Notes under the pieces: generated by a model
Told to the model about the DNA's origin: nothing
What the model saw: only the letters and a program-made list of their open reading frames with translations
Database searches by the model: none
Translations under genes and position numbers: made by a program
Assembly (NCBI GenBank): GCA_025716815.1
Contig: JAIXMN010000008.1
Location: 868,001-932,000 of the forward strand
DNA: 64,000 bases
Direction of reading: 5' to 3'
Origin: Dichotomocladium elegans
Lineage: Eukaryota > Mucoromycota > Mucoromycetes > Mucorales > Lichtheimiaceae
In this document: piece after piece, positions 38,033 through 51,150 of the stretch
Layout of the letters: every line of letters starts with the position of its first letter
Numbering within the stretch: the stretch's first letter is position 1

Positions 38033-41000
38033 TGTATCGCATGGGCAACGTATCACTTGTACAAGCTTCGACACTCACGTCCAGAAAATGTGAATAGGTC
38101 ATCTGACATGCTGCAGATACGACTGACAGAAACCTTTGATCGTATCGAAAACAATTAATGAAAAGAGCTAAGAAAAACCACCCTTCATTTGTGCGACTGA
38201 TGAATACACAAGTACATGGGTGATGCGATTAAACAGATCATTCATGACGCAGCTTCGGATATCTTGTTCATAGGAGTTTAACATCAACAACTGATATAAG
38301 AATAGCCACTTACAGTATTAAGATGTTAGGGGCAAAAGCAATTTCCATGACGGGCCTTAGTAGTGAAATCATGTTGATCCATTGAGCAGAACAAAGGCAG
38401 ATCAGCCACATTGACCACGCTACCTGGGTTTGGGGGACATGTGCGGATGAGAGAAAGTGACGCCGCGCCACCAAACTAAATTCTCAGGATATTAATCCCG
38501 GCATCGTCCTTCTGTTGCGGCTAGAGCACACAAGGTTTTAATACAAATTTGATCGATAGGGGTGCAGCAGTTGAAATCGTGTATAAAAATGCTGCTTATA
38601 TCCATGTTGATAGGCTGCTATCAAGGAGAAAAACCAGTTGTTCCCGATATGTTAAGTGGGAAGTGGTGTTTGTACGGTTTATGCATGAGTCGATCACGAT
38701 CAATATTCTTCTTTCTTTTGATGATCGAAAAGGGCTTACTATTGTATAACCCCCATCTTGACGGTGGCGCTGACACAGCAGAAGTGCATGGCCAAGATGA
38801 TGAGTCTACGAACACGCCGCATTTCGGAGAATTTCAGAGGCTGAGCATCTTCGCAGAGACGGGTATACTGGCAGAGAAGCGAGGAGCAATCAGCAGAACA
38901 TTCCAGGGAGAGAGCCACCCATTGCTGCCCTTTCCTGTACAAGATCGAAAGGTATCTGCTTGGCTGGCGAATCCTTCGCTATTTACAGCTCAAATCCTGC
39001 AGATCCAGTCCTACATTTCGATATGGTTGAAGCAAGCTGAATATCGGTGGATGCCATCGCTAACGTACATGCAACAATTATGTACATGAGGTCCGTAGGT
39101 TCGGAAAACAAAGTCGTCGAAATCATCCTTGGAAGGCCAGGAAGCCGGCCGCCTCATCAATACTACGATAATAAGCCTCATTGGAACAATCGCCCTGGAG
39201 TACATAACGTGTGAATTTCTTTTCATACTTGAGCAGACAAAACTCTGATGCTGATTTATTACGAATATTGGACTACTCGCATTCAAAGATCCAATATCCT
39301 CGTTTGCTTTTCGATAAACCATCAGTCGCTACTTTCGATCACGACTCTGAAAGAAGAATTGAAGTATATACTTCCACCGGGATCTCTTCCAAACCGTTAC
39401 CATAGAAAACATTTACTATGCAAAAAAAGGACCAGATCATCAAGAAATAGCTACTCTTCATTGACGGAATGTTAAGTAGTCGCCGTAGGGGAATTCTTTT
39501 TGAGATATTCTTTACCACAACCCACTCTTGACGAAAACTTGGAAGTTTGTCGAGATGTAGTCAAACTACACGTAGTTGATACGAGGAGAACCGTCGAGAT
39601 TGATATAATATGTAGTAAAAATAGAGTGAAGTGAAGAAAACATCAGTTACTTGTAGTTGTATCGACGGATGTCTGAGATGCAACCTTGTGACCTCGGGCT
39701 TTGCCCGTTTTTGGGCCGTCGAAGGCAATGCTGTACCACATCCTTCCAGCCTCTGCCCGCCGCCGTTTCCATCATTGTCGCATCCACATACGGGAAGCAA
39801 AGACGACGATAACCATCGACTCAGTGGTGGTGGGTTTGCGACTAGCATCCCCTGTTATATCCGAGTCATACTCGGGTATATCTATAGTAAGCATCTCTTT
39901 TGAGATTTGCTTTGTCTTCTCACGGTGCAGGTGGATCATGGGATTCATACTCTCATCGCATTACTCCTGATCATATTCAAAGCAGGCGTTGCTGGACGAG
40001 TGCTCATGCCAGCAGCAACATCTCTGGCTTCTGGCCTTGCGTCCTGCTCTTTCCTCCCCGGTTGTAACGCCAGTGCATCATGGTCTGGTGCCATTGCACC
40101 TCATCGCGCGCCGTGTACGCCACCGCCACGCAGTCTCCATTTCCAGAATCGCACGCGTATGGAGATCGACGTGGCGCCGGCCTCGTCATCTCACCTTGTG
40201 TCTAGCCGGCATGTTTCACGCACCTTCCGCTCCTACAGTGTTCGCCCGCGTTATGTTCTGTATCCATATACTAACACTCGGGAAACAGTGGAAACGCTTC
40301 GGCATTCCTCCTACAGCAGACAAATTTGACCTGGCCGGTTTTTGGGATAAATCTGGTTATTGCTGTCAATGGGCGTCATTTTCCCTGGGGTTCTGAGAAA
40401 AGTTCAGTGGTTGAATTAGGATAATCTCGAAAAGGAGAGGATTACCCGACGGATAAACGAGAAACTCTGCTATGGAAGGGTCATATTAAAACCTCCAGAA
40501 GAAACAATAACTACGGCACTGGGTAACAGACATATACAATACCGCACTGCACGGCAATCTGCGGAGCCACTTGGCTGCATATACTTGCATATCTCAGAGC
40601 ATCCCATTCCAGGTAACTCATCCAACCATCCATGCTCAAGAAACACACAGGCCATGATTCAGGAAAGAGGGAGTTCAGCCCAAAGCATTTCATCAAGGGT
40701 AATGGAACCTATCGAAAGTGATATTATTTTGATAAAGAGATCTAGCACCTAGGTTACCCGCATGCAGCTCGATATCCTCGAAGCTCGATGTATTTAGAGA
40801 TGGAAGCTTTTTTGTACGATATCTTTCGCTGCGCATGCGACGGCTGAGAACGGCTTAAAAAGAGATGCAACCCAAAATGAAAAAAAGAGAACAGAAATCA
40901 AAGCATGAAGCAAAGCTATCGGATAATTGATAAAATGAAGCACATCCATCACAGGCGGCAACACTCGAGGTCTCCTTCTTTTCCTTTAAGGAATATCGCG

Positions 41001-44000
41001 AGGGCATCAACATCATGCAACAACCTGAATTTGTTTATTCCTATTACCAATGATGATATCTGACATACAGCTACTGTTTCGTGTCTCTGACGTTTTACCA
41101 TGTACGTATATCAACCGACCATTCGCATCACTTACATAGACACCGTTCAATTACTGTAGCGGGAAACCGGCTGGTTACATAAGGAAAGAATTACTCTCCC
41201 CTTATTCGCTGTCATCGAGTTCAATAACTTTATGGCAGTGAACCAGGTCTCCTCACCCTGGTGTTCCTCAAATACGCTCGGCAACAAGGTGCATCCACGT
41301 GCACACCATTCCCATTCCTTTTTAAAGATGTGTATAGAACAACACGATTGCGCTATCCGCTTGAACATTCCAGCATCAAATTGCAATTCAACTCTTTGTC
41401 ACAAACGCTTTTGTCATCATGTTCCTCTCGAAAAATCAATGTCCTCGATTTTTGTTGCAATGAAACTATCATTACATTTAAACATATCATCTCAAAGAGA
41501 TTCCGGAGTAATTTTTGCTTAGGATTTTTAATGTACCATATGTGATAGATATAGTAATTGAAAATGAATGCAAAGCGGCCGTGTATATAGGGTGCGAGTA
41601 GCGATTTTGACCTAAGACATCTTGCTTTTTTGGCTTCTTATGACGATCAACCTGCGAGTCCAACGCTTCCCATTCATGATCATGATACATATATAACTTA
41701 TATGCAAACTATCATAATATCTTTGGAGGTTGCTATTACAGTTTTAGCCGAATATGGTAGTCATGGAATTTATCTCTAATTACAATGTGGGCGATGACCC
41801 TCCCACCACCTCTTCCTTTCTCGAGACAGCTGATATGATACCGCAAGAATTGTGGATGATAGTACAGCCAGTTATATGGCCTCCTCGAGGTATAATAAGG
41901 TACTACGGACTTTTATGCTCTACTGATTAATAATAAGCATTCTACAAACATGCCCGAGACTCAGGATATATAGAGAGTATTAATATTAGCTGCCGATGCT
42001 GGTATGTGAAGGATTGTGGTCCGTATAAGGGCTACATCCGGCAATGTATTTCATATGGAAAACCGTTTCCACTGCGTGAGTTGCGAGATACCGGATTGCA
42101 AAATGCTTGATTACTCCAGGTTCGCGTGAAATCCAAATGGCACCATGTCCTCTCGATTTTTCTGAGATTCTTCTCCCCCCTGTAACCCGCTCTGTCCTCA
42201 CTTTTACAAATCAGAATAAATGAGGGCGTGGATCACCCACTTGAGCGTTCTGTCCATTATTATCGTCGTAATGTGAGCATCATCTGAGTAATATTGAGGC
42301 ACTGTCCCGTTTTCTGACAACTCGAAGAGGGCTGTTTAGCACCTGCATCTGATATGCACCGCGACGAGCGTTAGATAATAAAACCCAGATGTTCACCAAG
42401 GGTACCTAAATTTTCCAAAACCCTCTATGAAGCGCATGTGAAATTTAATGAGGGACCTTAATGCAGGGGACTACTGAAAATCGTGGTGTTTGTGCATAAA
42501 GGCTAATTCGAATGGCCTCTCTATCGCATGATAGGTGAGAAATATCGTAAATGTCGGTTATTTTGTATATATTAACTAAAAACATAACTATATTTTCCTC
42601 GGAATCGCTAATACCATATTCGGTTATCCCAAGCTTTAGTGCTCGGCACTCAGTATTCGTAGTAGGCCGAGATATTTATCCACAGCTTTGGTAACATCGC
42701 ACTCGATTGCGGCAACTGTCTATATTAAGACACTCTAAAGCATAACTACTTACTAGATCCTTCGTTGAAGTCGACCAAGCTTAACTGTCTCTCCTCTGTC
42801 TAGATTTCAAAAGCGCAAGTGAAGCAACACTGAGCCAGTTCTGAGCATTGGCTTGACCTATATTTTGCTATAAGCAGATGGATAAAGGAACAAATGACTT
42901 TCCGAGAAGGAAAAACGGTACATACTTTATTTTAGTACAGAGAAAGAAATGATGTAAGCAAGTTCAACACATAAAAACACTAGGGCCTCGATGGTAATTA
43001 CAACACAAGCCGAACATATCTGAATATTACAAGAAAAAGAAAAAGAAAAAGAAAAATAGCTGAACGGCGTAAGGATCGTGAAGATCGCCATCGAAACGCC
43101 TAATCAAATTGGTAGGACAAAGTGCCCTACCATTGTGATCTATAAAGTGCTTTTGCAACAAGAAACATGTTAATGGAACAAGTTTTTCATCGATTTACCT
43201 TCAATATATCTTTTTAGGAGGAAGACGGTAGCATCATCGTCTAGTACGGTGCACCTAGCTTACACAGCGAGCAGATGTATTTCTTTATAAGTTTTATTTG
43301 AATCAGACTTTTGTAAAGTAGCATTTTGTCTCAAACCTCTCGAGAACCCGAAAGCACTGCTAACTCATATACGGAACGTAAGTTAGTTCGTATAGAAGAG
43401 GGACTTACTATTAACAGCAAATGAATGGAATTTTTGTTACTGCAATATAGAAGTACTCGGTTTTTTATCGGTCAATGTTTCCCGTCACAGAGCACGTCTC
43501 CCGTTAAAATCAAACGATGCAAGATAAAATAGAAAACATTTACAACATATGTATCTAGCCCATCTATACCTAACGGGGTTTACGTTTATTATGTTATCAA
43601 TACAAGTTATTGCGTGGGGACGACTTTCTGTCGGTATTTGTGTATTTCTGCTAATACAAAGCCTACTCGAAGATACCGATAGAATATTTGTGAGCATAAC
43701 GCCGCCGGATTTAGCCGAACATACATTTATCTTTCTGCTGTAAAAGATGTCGTGGTTTGGCATATGTGTCTCTGCATTAATATAGAATACCTATTACATG
43801 GTTGAGCGCAGCCAGCCCAAACGTAGTAAAGCAATTTGGGCAAAGATATTCATCGCCAAAGCAATTATATAGTGCTTTGGGCTGCTCCCAATGCTCTACA
43901 GAGGGAGGAAATAAGAGAAAGTTTCCGATACCGGCATTCAAGCTGAGCGTAATCAATCACTCACAGCACTTTCAAGCCTGGTATGTCTGCCATCCAAAAA

Positions 44001-46150
44001 AAGGAAAGAAAAAAAGTAACTTCCCGTCCTCACCTTTATCCTTTTCTTTATTGCCTTGTCCTTCCCCAGAACACCCATGTCCATCAACGACGGCAGTTGC
44101 AGAAACACACCCTCACGGGCGAAACACCTTTCCACACCATTGTGCTTTTCCGTGCCAAAGAGAGCATACCGCGCAAGAGTTCTTGTTCCCTGTAAAAGCC
44201 AATGGCGATAGTCATGGTCATGGTCATGGTCAGGTGGTTGCTTGTGCAATCCGCGGCTTCCATATCGATCCGGCGTCATTGCCATCAAGAGCATCTCCCA
44301 CTCTACCGATCGTCGCAATCAAGATAAGAGCGAGTGCGATGGTCGGTTCTCAGGTACAGTACGCTCTTTTTGGCCCATTGTCTCTCACTGCTTGTTTTCT
44401 CTATGCAGTTCTCTGCCCACACTCCACCTATCCTCCACCGATTGCCGCGATCAAGATGAGAGTGAGTGCGATTATCGGTTCTCAGGCACAGTATCAACGT
44501 ATAGCTCCTCGATCTGTGATATATCACATTCTTACTACAGCTCTTCCTTTCTAGGTTGGCCTCGATGTACAATCAAGCTACATTGACGATCAATATTTTC
44601 GGTACTTCGAGATCGGCAGTGGATTTAGAGATGCTTGGGTGCGGCTTGCATTTCTAATGATCCTCCGACCTCGAAGACCTAGCGTTGTCCCTGGGATAGG
44701 CGGTCCATTTATATCAGATATTCAATGTATCGTTTCATGAATGGTCCATAGTCGCATTCTTACTGCATATTCGTCCTTTGTAGATTAAGAGGTGTCAGTA
44801 CGAAAGGTCTATAATCAAAACACTCTCTACGCTTGGTCATCGAACGATTGTCGTAATAACGGAAGCATTAGCTGTCGATTTTTGAAATATAATTTTTAGA
44901 ATTTCAGTCTGCTGTTAGGTAGCATCTTTATCTCAGCGCGCAAATTACAAATCTTGTAACTCCTTTCACCTTCTATATTGCAATGCTTTTCGGGTCGTAG
45001 GATCTAGAACCCTGTGACACCTAGGACCTCAATGATCAGCGGTATGCCATTGTAAATTACTTCGCAATGTGGTTGCACAACAACGCAAGTTAAGTCAAGA
45101 ACGGAACCGCCAAGATGATAGGTGATGGCGTTATCACTAAGACCGGGACCAATCAGAAAATGGCGTTTTTCTTCCTGAAGCGAGCATGAATATGTGGAAG
45201 GTACCACTTGAAATAAGCTTTTCTGTACTACCGTTTACCGGATTTGGGGATATCCAAGTATTTTCGGATACTTCAAGGAGAAAGAAGCGCTTGAATTTTA
45301 CTGGCATTGCCCACGGAAAGTTGGTCGAATGTTACATATCTTGATTCGCTCTTTCGCTCTCTTCCTCGCATACGCGCTTGTTACTTTTCAAACCGCGTCC
45401 AGTTCTGAGATGGTTTTCGGAATCCGGACTCTATGTTGATCTGCGTTCGTGTGTCCATTGTACGACGATCGGATCCATATGTACAGAATAGAGACCTACC
45501 CGAAAGAGTACCACGGGATACACAGAAATTCCATAAAGCTTATTCCCGGGATACTATTGCCGCTAAAAAGCCAATAAATTCAATGTTGCTCTCGCAATGA
45601 TGAAGTAGCTTTACCTCAATAGCTTATGAATACGTGGTGGGAAGCGTTACGCTTTCTTATCGTTATTGGGCGTGCCGCACACTTAAGCAACTGTCCACGG
45701 AGAAGCTGGGTTTCTATACGTGCGTAACGTCGATAGATGGTTATTATTATCACAATGATGACACGTTCTTTTGCAGATCACATTGCTCCCGTGTTCGCAA
45801 GAACTATTGGTATATAGTTAATTTGAGCAGCGATTCCAAGGCAGATCAGCGATTTGCTGGTGAAGTAATTCTCTGGTATCTTCAACTTGTATATAGAGCG
45901 ATATCATCATTAATAAGTCAAGTATTGTAGAAAATTATGGGATATAAGAATACCATACTCTAGATTTTATATCACAGTCTGATAAGGCACAGGGTGTCAC
46001 TAACCCTAGCCAGACATTGTTGAATATTAAAAGAACAACGTTTGGGTCTTTTGAGGGCTTATATGTTCTAGGTGTTACCAATAATTTCTCCGGTGGCGTT
46101 GTGATGCCTAATTCTGCGACTGCATATGCTATATAACATGAATGTCTCCC
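38033..46150. other. Gene-poor region, decayed sequence
   Basis: About 8 kb without a supportable gene. Short coding-like stretches occur at 38760-39090 (+), 39700-40400 (+), 45207-45004 (-) and 45634-45930 (+). None carries a motif I recognise, and stops interrupt them. Likely old mobile DNA. Hexamer runs lie at 43030-43056 (GAAAAA type) and 44211-44232 (GTCATG). Confidence 0.45.
44305..44493. repeat. Two direct repeats of 57 bp
   Basis: 44305-44361 and 44437-44493 are the same length and share ACCGAT, ATCAAGAT, GAGTGCGAT, CGGTTCTCAGG and ACAGTA with about nine differences, spaced 132 bp apart. Both lie in a 250-codon open frame (43802-44554), so the peptide repeat AIKIRASAMVGSQ / AIKMRVSAIIGSQ is visible, though I see no evidence that the frame is a gene. 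Confidence 0.85.
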
Positions 46151-46184
46151 GCTATGTATGCCTCTTCTTCCGTGGTTTGTCACG

Positions 46185-49082
46185 ATGAAAACCAGAAGGA
46201 TTTCCTTATTATTTGTGCTGCTTGCTTTAGCAATTGAAATTGCTAGTGCATACTTTCTTGCCCCTGCACTGCGCGCCAAAATGCCTGTTTTTGATGCCCT
46301 ACTGTCAGCACAAAAAAGCGAGTCTTCTGCCTTTATCTATGACAGGATCCCAGAATACTTTACGCGAAACTTCAGCCGGCTCTACGAGTTAACGCAATCG
46401 AACAATAATCTCACATTCAACGAGATATCCCAAGTCAATCCACCAAAAAATATATTTCCTAGCGGGATGGTATATGATAAAATCAGCAATTCGTTATTTT
46501 TATTTGCAGCACCATCCGACCCCAGCAACTTGTCAAACACGTCGCTCATCAATGCAAATTACCTCACTGTGTACCGTTTTGAACTTTCCACCGGTGAATG
46601 GACCATTGCCTTACCGCAGTCTGGAAGGATAACAAATACAACGACTTGGCCTCGGGAAAGAGACCATTATGCCATCGCATACGATCCAGAGAACAATCAG
46701 GCCTACCTCGGTGGAGGTGTTAATTCGGACAATAAGGCGTACAATGACTTTTGGCGGATTGATTTTGTCGACGGGAATATCGGCTTTAGCAAGCTTGCTA
46801 ACTTACCAAGCACACGGGTTTCACATGAAATGGCTTTCCTCAGGTAAAACGTCAACCTCAGCATTGTCCACCCAATCCGGCGGCCCTCTACCTTTTTTTT
46901 CTTTGTCCTAACGACCATTTTACTAATATAATTATCATTTTTCTAGCGACGGTCGCATTTTATTCATCGGAGGAAGTAAACAATATGGCTCCAATTTTAT
47001 TTCGCTCAGCCAAATCGATGTTTACGACGCACACGAATCGCAATGGGTCATTGTGGGTCCTGCGTTGAGGAATGATCCTGCGCTTCCAAACTTTTTGTCG
47101 AGTCATACTTTAGCTGCAGGTATATAAGTTAATCCGAGATTCGCTTAATATTTGGTACTGACATTCGGTAGATTCTTTCAGGAAGAGAGTTATCGTCACG
47201 AACGGTAAAATTGTGTATATCTCACATATGCTTAGACGCTGAAACACACATACTACATAAACACATATAGGAGATACGTTTATTAATGACACCGACTACT
47301 ATGCTGGCACAAAATGTATACCCATGATTATACTGGATCTTACGAGCTGGAGCTGGAACTTTGCAAATACAAGTGGTGTCCCGCCTGAACGACGAAGCAG
47401 TGCTTTTACAAATATCATGGACACCAACAAGCTAATAATGGCTTTTGGTGAGTGTATTACAATAACGGTAAGAATATGTCTAGATAAGCAATTGACATCT
47501 GCGTTTTTAATTAGGCAAAGACGGCATTGATAATTTCAACGATATTAACGTCCTCGAGTTAAATACGTTGCAATGGATTGAAGGATTCAGTGAAGAGGCC
47601 GAGGCGAGATCAAAAGCAAGGACGAAAACAATCGTTATTTCTATTTCTTCAGTGGTTTTGGGAATCTCTTTTCTCTGCATCGCTTACTTCTGCTGGAGAG
47701 AAAAAGACTTTGTCAAAAAGAAGTTTGGAAACTTGAAAGATTTTTTCTGGGATCAACGGTACGTTTACGCAGCAGTTTTTGTAAGCGTTGACTTGACCAC
47801 GACTATATCAATTAGCGACGGAGAGCCCCTGTGGACCGAAATTTCAAGGCTTTCTGTCATGGGAGCCACATTTGCTTGCTTTGTAATCCTCCTTATATTC
47901 ATTGTCAAGCAAGTACTTGATAGCCCCACTGTCGTACAAAGCTACACGTTGCCAGTGTTAGATCTGGAAATTCCTGGTAAGCATCTTATAATTTGCAGCT
48001 AGAACTGGTGATCTTACAGGAAAAAAGATGTTCGAATTTGCATTGACGATATCGTTGATGTCTGGGATACATTCCGATTGACATGCTCTTTCGCATCCGG
48101 ATATTCGTGCGCTGATGGCATATACCCACTTAACCTGTCTCTATTCCACCCTCTCGCATTTCACAAAAACACCAGTTGTTATCTCTTCCGCGCCGAAGAA
48201 AACTATACGTTATCGACTGATCCGCTGAATCCTCAAGGGTCCAAGATTGAGTTTTCGATCGAAATTAATGAAATGGGCACCAATACAACACCAGCAATGC
48301 CTACCGGCTACTTATCGCTCTACCCCAGAGAAAAAGATCCAAACGTGCTCGTCTATAACCTACCAAATACAGACGAAATCATCATCAGCGATAAGGAATA
48401 TGATGAGTGGATCATTGCTGAGCAGCATGGGGATGGAAGCAACAACATATACGAGTTAAAGATCGGCACTCAAAATAATGTTCAGTATAGTAATGGATAC
48501 CGCGACAATCTCAATCCTACTGCTTGGAATCTCTTCGGCATTTTTTCCACACGGACTAGATCACCGCTTTTGGAAACAACTTTCAGCTACTTGCCTCCTG
48601 AGAAAGACAACATGGAGGAGATGCCACCTGGGTTGTTTATAGCAACTTTGCGGATACTTCCACATAAATTTGAAATTACGGTTGAAAAAGAAGTGAAGGT
48701 ATATACCTTCCTCAGCGCATTCGGTACAGTTGGTGGTATTGCAGGTATTCTTTTCTCGATACAAGTCTTGTTATTTGGTCAGCGACCTCAGTCACCCTGG
48801 GGTTTTGTCCAGCGCTTCTCGTTTGGTCGCATACGCCAGTCATTGCTTCAGAGTCTACGTTCGAAGTTCCCAACGACCTACGTTCCCCTCATTGATCCCC
48901 TGAATTCGGGTAGCTCGGATTCAACCAGATTAGCAAGGATGGAACAGCGTATGTGGGTTCTCGAAAGGATGCTCGCCGCTTATCATCTGAATGAGGATGT
49001 GTTCAAGGGTCTCAACGAGGCGGTCACGGATGAAAAATTAAGGGAAGACGAAAGAAAGTCCGCGAGCACGCGGAAGACTTGA
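46185..49082 (+). CDS. Kelch-repeat protein with three membrane segments
   Basis: Exons 46185-46843, 46947-47119, 47172-47204, 47271-47447, 47515-47758, 47816-47976 and 48028-49082 give 833 aa. A signal peptide (RISLLFVLLALAIEIASA) is followed by kelch beta-propeller repeats (about 90-375) with YLGGGV and ILFIGGS blades and many N-glycosylation sites. TM1 is near 385-407 (SISSVVLGISFLCIAYFCW). After a short basic loop comes TM2 near 441-462, then a large predicted extracytoplasmic domain. TM3 is near 708-733 (FLSAFGTVGGIAGILFSIQV). The cytosolic tail has a helical MEQRMWVLERMLAAYH segment. Function unknown; a cell-surface or secretory-pathway receptor-like role is inference. An upstream ATG at 46158 would add nine residues. 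The intron 47759-47815 is 57 nt and stop-free, so retention would not break the frame. Confidence 0.85.
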
Positions 49083-50459
49083 TCAACTTGGCTGGACCAA
49101 AAAAATGTTTCCAATCACCACTAGACTTCTCAGAGAAGTTTGAGGGAACCTTTACATTTCATTTCCTCCATTATTACTCCGCTAATCCATAATTCTCCCC
49201 ACCCTTATGAATGCCCTGATAAGATACTGTACTATGTCCATTCTAGGTTGCACTGTATATTTGACAAACTTATAATGACAGACTTTTTCCTTTTAATGAT
49301 CGAATCAATGCCCTAATTGAAGATAATATATTAACCTACGCCAGATTTTGGAAATATAGAGCATTCGACCGACGATGCCAAGCAATCGCAACGGCAACCA
49401 CCGGCAGAAGCAACATTGTCTTCAATGGCATAATACGTTTGACGCAGATGGTACTTCCTGTACCGCTTCCGCAGTCAGTATACTATGGTAAGGATTGATT
49501 GTTGTGCCTCTATTTCATTGGATAGGAATTCCTATCAAACCAACCAAAGCTCGGATTATCATTGTGGTTGAGAGAACTCGCTATCAGGCATGGATTGCAG
49601 ACCCAGAAGCCGATAACCATGTGACATTCTTCAACAAGATAAAGCCAAACAATGGGTCGTCACATAAAAGATGAACAATCCTTGGCAAACGGCTATATTG
49701 GTCCAGCAGAGCTAGATGCGAAAAAGCAAAGTAGAAAAACAGGCCATATCTTTAAACGAGATAAGTGGGAAGTATAACACCATATCACTTCAATTTAAGT
49801 GATACTTTGTGCATTATCGTACCTGTAATCATATTGGTGCTCCCATGGACCTTAATTCTAAGCGATGCACTTGCGAAGGTCGCCTCATCGCCCCCATTAA
49901 GGAAGAGAATGTTGCGGAATCAAGGGGTCTAAACAATAAAAAAAGACAGAATATGATTCTGTGAGACTCAAAAAAGGTTTGTCCTTGATAAGAAGTGCAA
50001 ACAATGGGCTTATTTATAAGAAATGCCTATCAACACGGTCGTTCTGGAGAACGGGTACGGATAATCATCTAGGCGGTCTCCCGGGGACGATGAACCAGTT
50101 AAAAGGTTGATAAAGAAGTCCATTATTTACCCCTGTGAGTGTAACTACGTCCTGAGACAGGTCCAGGAGGTGGATTATCAATCAATATAGGGTCAGAGTA
50201 ATTATGATAAAGGCGCTCAAAGAGTGAAACAAATTGCTGATGTCTCGTATAGGCCAGGGGCACTACTGTTAGGAAAGAAGAATAGCAGTGGATACGGAAA
50301 ATGTCAACAAGAACATATCATCTCGATTACATTCGACAGAACATATGGCCATATTCCTGGTAGTGGCCAATATGTCATGACAAATACTCTTCCTCGCCGT
50401 GTCATATAATTTATTAACGAACAAGTAGATAAGAGGCACTAATGGAAGAGCATCAAACA
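49083..50459. other. 3' flank and decayed sequence
   Basis: 3' UTR region of the kelch gene, then sequence that may be the outer part of the MULE relic. No gene seen. Confidence 0.45.
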
Positions 50460-51150
50460 TATGGTCCGCCTTGATAAGGATGTTTTGGGATGTATCTTGG
50501 AAAACGAAGGTTACAATGGACTACCTCTCTCGTATACAAGTGACGTACCGTTATGTTTACTACGCCATTAGAATGCATCTTCGACGTGACCCATATCTCG
50601 CGAAAGGCATGGCGGATAGTCTACCAAAAAGGGAAGAAAAGCTGTAGTAAGAGGGCGAATATTTTACAGCACGCAACCTTGAAACATATGAACAAGGAAT
50701 GTTCCTTGTTGCCTTCATATCGAAGTGGCAATCGCAGGTAATAAGGACTAACTACAAATACACTTGCATTAGATATATATTCATATCCTATAATGCACTT
50801 GTGGACAGAAGATGACAGCGTCATTTGCCATGACGGAACACATGAGACATGCATCGATGGCAACAACAACGATTGCTATTTATACACTATCATCGCTAGG
50901 TACAGAACGACCGGGAAAGGGAAAGGATCGGCATGGATGATCACCAGTTCCCGATTACATTTTGGCTAAAATGGCTGAAGGGTGAGCATCAGTACTCACT
51001 CAGTCGTGTAATGATCGATGATTCTATTGCAGAAATGGTTGCTCTTAACAAAACATACAAGGTTGCTGTAAATGATGAAGCCAGTGTGTATCCGGGAAAT
51101 GTGGAAGTTTTTATCTGTCGCTGGCATATCATGAGAGCATGGTAAAAGAA
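50460..51150 (+). mobile_element. Mutator-like (MULE) transposase relic
   Basis: In shifting frames the segment reads like the core of a MULE transposase. A VTYRYVYYAIRMHLRRDPYL-type stretch lies near 50545-50600 and an ARNLETYEQGMFLVAFISKW-type stretch near 50665-50725. The clear catalytic part is at 50933-51145 with FWLKWLKGEHQYSLSRVMID, and VEVFICRWHIMRAW closes it. The ICRWHI-type C/HW block and the Asp of MID are hallmarks of MULE transposases. Several stops and frameshifts show decay. Terminal inverted repeats were not identified. Confidence 0.7.

Noticed and set aside
42900..43060. Possible CRISPR-like or satellite array
   Set aside because: Only a short GAAAAA microsatellite; no spaced repeats. 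The organism is a eukaryote and no CRISPR array is expected.
43802..44554. 250-codon plus-strand frame
   Set aside because: Partly made of a local 57-bp duplication and a hexamer repeat; no domain, no clear gene structure. Kept only as a repeat and a finding.
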